Below, piece after piece: positions 4,609 to 8,723 of a stretch of 8,723 nt of DNA. A program made the position numbers and the translations under genes. Below the pieces are notes generated by a model. The model saw nothing but the letters and a program-made list of their open reading frames with translations. It was not told the DNA's origin and ran no database searches. The stretch is from Flavobacteriaceae bacterium UBA7446 (GTDB lineage: Bacteria > Bacteroidota > Bacteroidia > Flavobacteriales > Flavobacteriaceae): contig DLPY01000043.1 in NCBI GenBank assembly GCA_002478685.1, forward strand, positions 1 through 8,723. Reading direction: 5' to 3'. Numbering within the stretch: the first letter of the stretch is position 1; each line of letters opens with the position of its first letter.

Positions 4609-7038
4609 TTATAGTTCAAAGCCGTCATCACCTCCATAGTCCCTACCTTCTCTACGTTGGCGTTCTTTTTCTTGTCTAAACCTGTAAGTAAATGTAAGTC
4701 TGTACACTGGCTTTCTTCGTTGATATTCTCCTCGCGTAGCCACATTAGTTGTAAATGTATTCCACTTGTATATTTGTGTGTTGAACACATCTGAAAAGTT
4801 AATGTTAAGCGTTGCATTTTCATTAAATAAATCCTTACTTATACCAAGGTTAACTCCTCCAAAAGCTTTTCGGCTGCCAAATGCAGATTGTGATGGTCCT
4901 TGAAACCATAGATTAATTTGAGTGTTAAGATTTCCAAACAATGTCAAGTTGTTTCTGAAATTTCCCGACCAGCTTTCATTTTCATTGTCAAAATTAAGGT
5001 TGTCATATTCGCCTTTTTCGACACTTTTAAATAAATTAAAGCTAAAGTTTGTTCGCCATTTTGGTGACCAGCGGATAAAGCTATTTGCTTCAACTCCCAA
5101 CTGATCTTTGCGGCCAAGATTTACTGGGAAGCGCTTAATTACAGGAGTTAGTTCACCGTTTACCGAAGCAAAATCTCCTGACTCTATTGAAACACGATTC
5201 TCAGGTTTTTCAGTCCTTCTAAAATAAACAGAACCGTTAAGTGTAAATTTCTTGAATTGTTTTAAGTATCCAACATCAAAGCCATTGCTATAACTTGGTT
5301 TTAAAAATGGATTTCCTTGAAAGAAGCTTGTTTCACTAGAACGCGACTGGAATGGGTTTAAGCTTCGAGAGCGTGGTCTAGAAATGCGTCGGTTGTAACC
5401 AATAGTAATGTTAGCTGTTTCAGAAAGCTCGATTCCCAAATTTAATGTTGGAAAAAAATCACCGAAAGCACTATCAGTGTTTTCGTTGGTAGTTTTTTGA
5501 ATTACCGTCAGCGAAGTATGCTCATACCTAAGACCTGAAAGTAATGAAAAGCTCCCCCATTTTTTACCGAACTGCGTGTATAATGCATGAACTTCTTGAT
5601 TAAAATCCAGGAAATTTGTCAAGTTTTCGTCGACAATCATGTTGCTGTTTGTATCTTCTAGTTGCACAACAAACCCCGTGTTTTGATCTTCGTTTGTGGT
5701 GCGGTATCCAGCCTCAAGCTGAGTATTTTTATCAATTGGGAATACATAATCTACCTGAGCTAAAAACTGTTTTTGTTCCTCTTCAGTATTGTTTTCCTCT
5801 AATCGACCGAGAATGTTTTGAGGCAATAACTGCTGTGTTTTGAGGTCGGCAAACTCATCTTCGATGTTTCGCTCCCGCTGAATGATAACATCAAGCTTAT
5901 GTCCGCGATCGTTAAATTTGTGGGTAATAGATAAACTAAGCTGTCTGTTCAGGTCAAAATCCTCTTCAATTTCCGAACGCAAAGATTTGGTTACAGGACT
6001 GGATGATAAAAAATGGTTTTGATTGTTGATGGTTTGATTGTCGCCATCACGGTTGTTTCGCACATACGAAAGCGTAAACTTTGTTTTTTCGGTTGGATTA
6101 AAATCAACTCCTAGATTGATGTTTGTCCCCTGCCTTCTTCGGTCAAAACTTCTGCTTTCTACAAATTGGTCATAGCTGGTGTTATTTTCATACCTGTTGT
6201 TTTGATAAGCACCTCCAATATCCGTATTATCTCGATAACCAGAATTGGTAAAGAAATTAAACTTACCTGTTTTGTAATTTAAGCTAGCATTTGCACCATA
6301 GCTATCATATTTCCCCGCTGAAATGTTAAAAACACCATTGAGTCCCTTGAGGGTATTTTTTGCCAAAATAATGTTTACAATCCCCGAAGTTCCTTCTGCT
6401 TGATAGCGTGCAGATGGAGCAGTGATAACTTCGACACGCTCAATAGATTCGGCAGGTAAATCAGCAAGCGCATCAATGCCGTTGAGCCCAACCAAACCAG
6501 AAGGCTTACCATCAATAAGAATACGCACATTTGTGTTTCCGCGGAGTTCTAAATTTCCATCAATATCAACTGATAGCGAAGGAATATTATCCAACACATC
6601 GGCTACATTTGTCCCTTTAGCATTTAGATTTTGCCCTACATTATATACTCGTTTGTCAAGTCTAATTTCTACATCCGATCTTCTGCCCACTAAGTCAATT
6701 CCAGCCAATTGATTTTCTTTTGGCGTAAGCGAAATCATTCCCAATGCAGTTTTTCGCGATAGATTCTGTTTTTTAAAAACTAAAGTTTCGTAACCAACGT
6801 AATCTACCTGTATTTGAGTGGCTGAACGTGGACTTTCAACAACGATATGACCATTTTCATCTGAAACGGCTCCGCCAATGATTGTTTGCGATTCAAGGTC
6901 TTTTAGTGTTACAGTAGCAAACGGAAGTTTGTCTTTAGATGCTTCATCAACAATGGTAGCAGTTATGGTGTAACGGTTTTGACTATATCCAAAAGATGTA
7001 ATGATGACAAAAATGAAGTAATAAAGGAGTTTGTTCAT
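4609..7038 (-). CDS. TonB-dependent-receptor-like outer-membrane beta-barrel protein
   Basis: An 809-residue outer-membrane protein of the Bacteroidota family with a carboxypeptidase-regulatory-like domain, plug and beta-barrel (the OMP_b-brl_3 type). Seen in order: a signal peptide (residues 1 to about 20, MNKLLYYFIF then TSFGYSQ); the regulatory-like Ig fold (about 24-105, with LPFATVTLKD, GGAVSDENGH and VDYVGYET); the plug (about 125-226, with ADVLDNIPSLSV, LRGNTNVRILIDGKPSG and IERVEVITAPSARY, then GIVNIIL); and a barrel of alternating aromatic strands (about 235-787), ending YRLTFTYRF. A 22-residue charged tail (RQEKERQRR to DDGFEL) follows the last strand. Such proteins import ligands using TonB energy or have unclear roles; no SusD partner, sugar enzyme or metal regulator is nearby, so the ligand is unknown. 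It lies 44 bases after the HAD gene without a good promoter (only a 7/8 TATTTTTA match near the start), so it may be read from prfB. Confidence 0.92.
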   Translation of the reverse strand: MNKLLYYFIFVIITSFGYSQNRYTITATIVDEASKDKLPFATVTLKDLESQTIIGGAVSDENGHIVVESPRSATQIQVDYVGYETLVFKKQNLSRKTALGMISLTPKENQLAGIDLVGRRSDVEIRLDKRVYNVGQNLNAKGTNVADVLDNIPSLSVDIDGNLELRGNTNVRILIDGKPSGLVGLNGIDALADLPAESIERVEVITAPSARYQAEGTSGIVNIILAKNTLKGLNGVFNISAGKYDSYGANASLNYKTGKFNFFTNSGYRDNTDIGGAYQNNRYENNTSYDQFVESRSFDRRRQGTNINLGVDFNPTEKTKFTLSYVRNNRDGDNQTINNQNHFLSSSPVTKSLRSEIEEDFDLNRQLSLSITHKFNDRGHKLDVIIQRERNIEDEFADLKTQQLLPQNILGRLEENNTEEEQKQFLAQVDYVFPIDKNTQLEAGYRTTNEDQNTGFVVQLEDTNSNMIVDENLTNFLDFNQEVHALYTQFGKKWGSFSLLSGLRYEHTSLTVIQKTTNENTDSAFGDFFPTLNLGIELSETANITIGYNRRISRPRSRSLNPFQSRSSETSFFQGNPFLKPSYSNGFDVGYLKQFKKFTLNGSVYFRRTEKPENRVSIESGDFASVNGELTPVIKRFPVNLGRKDQLGVEANSFIRWSPKWRTNFSFNLFKSVEKGEYDNLNFDNENESWSGNFRNNLTLFGNLNTQINLWFQGPSQSAFGSRKAFGGVNLGISKDLFNENATLNINFSDVFNTQIYKWNTFTTNVATRGEYQRRKPVYRLTFTYRFRQEKERQRREGRDYGGDDGFEL

Positions 7039-7082
7039 GCAGTTTTTTGTAAAAATAGGTTTTAAATGCTTATTAAAAAAAA

Positions 7083-7697
7083 CTATAAAACATCAATATC
7101 TTCAAGTTCTTTTTTTAGTCTCATGGCAGAACGGAAATAAATGCCATGTATTCCTTCATTTTTGGCTGCCTCAATATTTTCTTTTTTATCATCGATAAAC
7201 ACCGCATTTTCTGCTTTAATATTATATCTTTCTAGCGCAAGCTGATAAATACGGGGATCTGGTTTTTTCATCTTTTCAGTTCCCGAAACTATAATGCCAT
7301 CAAACCAGGACAAAAAGTCAAATCTTTCCAATGCAACAGGAAATGTTTCGTGACTCCAATTGGTAAGTCCCAACAGTTTGTGTTCGCCTTTTTCTTTTAG
7401 TTGTTTAAGAATTTCCACGGTTTCGGTATGTTCGTAGCCCAACATATCTTTCCAGCGGCCATAATACATTCGAATAAGGCGTTCATGCTCTGGAAACATG
7501 ATAACGCGTTCTTCAGTTGCTTGCTGCAACGGGTAACCAGCGTCTTGATTTTCGTTCCACTCCCATGAGCAGATATGTTCAAGAAAGTGACTCATTTCTT
7601 TTGTGTCTCCTCTAAATTCTTTAAGGTATACATAGGCTGGATTCCAGTCAATAAGTACGCCGCCAAAATCAAAAATTATAGTGTCTATTTTTCCCAT
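7083..7697 (-). CDS. HAD superfamily hydrolase, subfamily IA (YihX-like)
   Basis: A 204-residue cytoplasmic haloacid-dehalogenase-like enzyme, probably a phosphatase on a small phosphorylated metabolite. Motif I is FDFGGV with nucleophile D10; motif II is LTNWS (T112); motif III is the Lys in KMKKPDPRIY (around K144-K145); motif IV is FIDDKKENI (D169, D170). The helical cap (about 17-95) is Trp- and Tyr-rich. The usual second Asp of the DxD motif is Gly12 here. As I recall, related YihX-like proteins also lack it (DLGNV in E. coli YihX), so this is a subfamily trait rather than decay, but it weakens the standard acid-base step. The ATG at 7697 lies inside the end of prfB (13-base overlap), pointing to translational coupling. 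Substrate unknown; sugar phosphate phosphatase is a reasonable guess from YihX, which acts on glucose-1-phosphate. Confidence 0.93.
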   Translation of the reverse strand: MGKIDTIIFDFGGVLIDWNPAYVYLKEFRGDTKEMSHFLEHICSWEWNENQDAGYPLQQATEERVIMFPEHERLIRMYYGRWKDMLGYEHTETVEILKQLKEKGEHKLLGLTNWSHETFPVALERFDFLSWFDGIIVSGTEKMKKPDPRIYQLALERYNIKAENAVFIDDKKENIEAAKNEGIHGIYFRSAMRLKKELEDIDVL

Positions 7698-8723
7698 AGA
7701 CTGTCGTTAGTATTTGGTTGTTGTGTCATTAGATATGCTTTTAAAAAACGATCTAAATCGCCATTTAGTATGTCATCAACCGCAGCAGTTTCTTCTTGTG
7801 TCCGCACATCTTTAATAAGTTTATATGGATGTAAAACGTAGTTCCTGATTTGCGACCCCCACTCAATTTTCATTTTACCCGCTTCGATATCGTCACGGGC
7901 TTCCATGCGCTTTTGGAGCTCAATTTCGTAAAGCTGCGAACGTAACATTTGCATAGCACGCTCTCTATTATCGTGCTGTGAACGTGTTTCGGAACACGAA
8001 ATTTGAATTCCTGTGGGCTTGTGGACCAACTGCACTTTGGTTTCCACTTTGTTTACATTTTGTCCGCCAGCGCCGCTGGAACGCGCAGTTGTAATTTCAA
8101 TATCCGCAGGGTTAATTTCAATTTCAATTGTATCGTCCACTAAGGGATACACATATACTGAAGCAAAACTGGTATGGCGTTTGGCATTACTATCAAAAGG
8201 TGAGATGCGCACCAAACGATGCACACCGTTTTCGCCTTTTAACCAACCAAAAGCAAAATCGCCTTCAATTTCAAGAGTTACGGTCTTGATGCCCGCAACA
8301 TCGCCTTCTTGATGATTGAGTTCTCTTATTTTAAAACCTTTTTTTTCTCCCCACATTTGATACATGCGCATTAGCATGGCAGCCCAGTCGCAGCTTTCGG
8401 TGCCGCCAGCACCCGCAGTAATTTGCAACACGGCACTAAGTACATCTCCTTCATCGGAAAGCATATTCTTAAACTCCAAGTCCTCAAAATGAGCAATGGC
8501 GGCTTCCCATTGCAATTCAAGTTCGACTTCTTTAACCTCTCCTGACTTGTGAAATTCATGAAGAACCTCTAGCTCCTCAACAAATTGCTTCGCTTTTTCG
8601 TAATCAATTACCCATTGTTTTATACTACGCAATTCACGCATGTAGTGCTCTGCAGCTTTGGAATCGTTCCAAAAGTTTGGGTCTAAAGTTTTTTCTTCCT
8701 TATTCAATACTTCAATGCGCTTG
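7685..8723 (-). CDS. prfB: Peptide chain release factor 2, 5' end outside window
   Basis: Class I release factor that recognises UGA and UAA stop codons and triggers peptidyl-tRNA hydrolysis on the ribosome. The codon-recognition tripeptide SPF (8195-8203, within VRISPFDSNAKRH) marks it as RF2 rather than RF1 (PxT). The catalytic GGQ loop is at 8060-8068 within SSGAGGQNVNK. The N-terminal helical domain and the GAGGTESCDWAAMLMRMY stretch are also typical. The frame continues to the window edge (K-R-I-E-V-L-N-K), so the TTG at 8707 is an internal Leu. By recalled comparison with E. coli RF2 about 30-35 N-terminal residues are missing, including the spot where many prfB genes carry an autoregulatory +1 frameshift site; that region cannot be seen here. 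The stop TAG (7687-7685) overlaps the HAD start. Confidence 0.97.
   Translation of the reverse strand, partial: KRIEVLNKEEKTLDPNFWNDSKAAEHYMRELRSIKQWVIDYEKAKQFVEELEVLHEFHKSGEVKEVELELQWEAAIAHFEDLEFKNMLSDEGDVLSAVLQITAGAGGTESCDWAAMLMRMYQMWGEKKGFKIRELNHQEGDVAGIKTVTLEIEGDFAFGWLKGENGVHRLVRISPFDSNAKRHTSFASVYVYPLVDDTIEIEINPADIEITTARSSGAGGQNVNKVETKVQLVHKPTGIQISCSETRSQHDNRERAMQMLRSQLYEIELQKRMEARDDIEAGKMKIEWGSQIRNYVLHPYKLIKDVRTQEETAAVDDILNGDLDRFLKAYLMTQQPNTNDSLWEK

Noticed and set aside
8705..8707. TTG as the start of prfB
   Set aside because: The frame continues as RF2-like sequence (K-R-I-E-V-L) to the window edge; the true start is outside.
1..8723. A novel multi-gene defence or mobile system
   Set aside because: No transposase, integrase, direct or inverted terminal repeats, CRISPR repeats, toxin-antitoxin pair or tRNA edge was seen; nearly all genes belong to common core families.

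Overview
The window looks like an ordinary core-genome stretch from a member of the Bacteroidota, most likely a flavobacterium. The reasons are AT-rich DNA, no Shine-Dalgarno sequences before the genes, promoter-like TAnnTTTG -7 elements, a TonB-linked outer-membrane receptor with an N-terminal carboxypeptidase-regulatory-like domain, and a CPBP membrane protease. The genus cannot be fixed from the sequence alone. Coding density is high: no gap between genes exceeds about 90 bases, so no long stretch lacks a gene.

Left block (1-2526, plus strand): the 3' 58% or so of dnaK (Hsp70), running in from outside the window. It ends at a strong GC-rich hairpin with a T tract that directly abuts the ATG of a PaaI/YdiI-type hotdog thioesterase. 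A CPBP-family intramembrane protease follows after 34 bases.

Middle block (2504-4355, minus strand): fumC (class II fumarase, TCA cycle), followed by an overlapping GNAT acetyltransferase that must start on a non-ATG codon. The GNAT gene meets the protease gene tail to tail with a 23-base overlap. A 90-base divergent control region (4356-4445) separates fumC from a small unannotated-looking gene (4446-4607) for a 53-residue single-pass membrane protein. This region carries promoter-like elements for both directions and two dyads.

Right block (4609-8723, minus strand): prfB (release factor 2, 5' end outside the window), a HAD-family hydrolase overlapping it by 13 bases, then after 44 bases an 809-residue TonB-dependent-receptor-like outer-membrane protein. 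The receptor gene ends one base from the small membrane-protein gene, again tail to tail.

The named genes serve general housekeeping: protein folding, thioester hydrolysis, membrane proteolysis, TCA cycle, translation termination and nutrient uptake. I see no mobile element, CRISPR array, RNA gene, phage or defence locus, and no multi-gene novel system. The least ordinary parts are the small membrane protein with its divergent control region and the hairpin fused to the thioesterase start.
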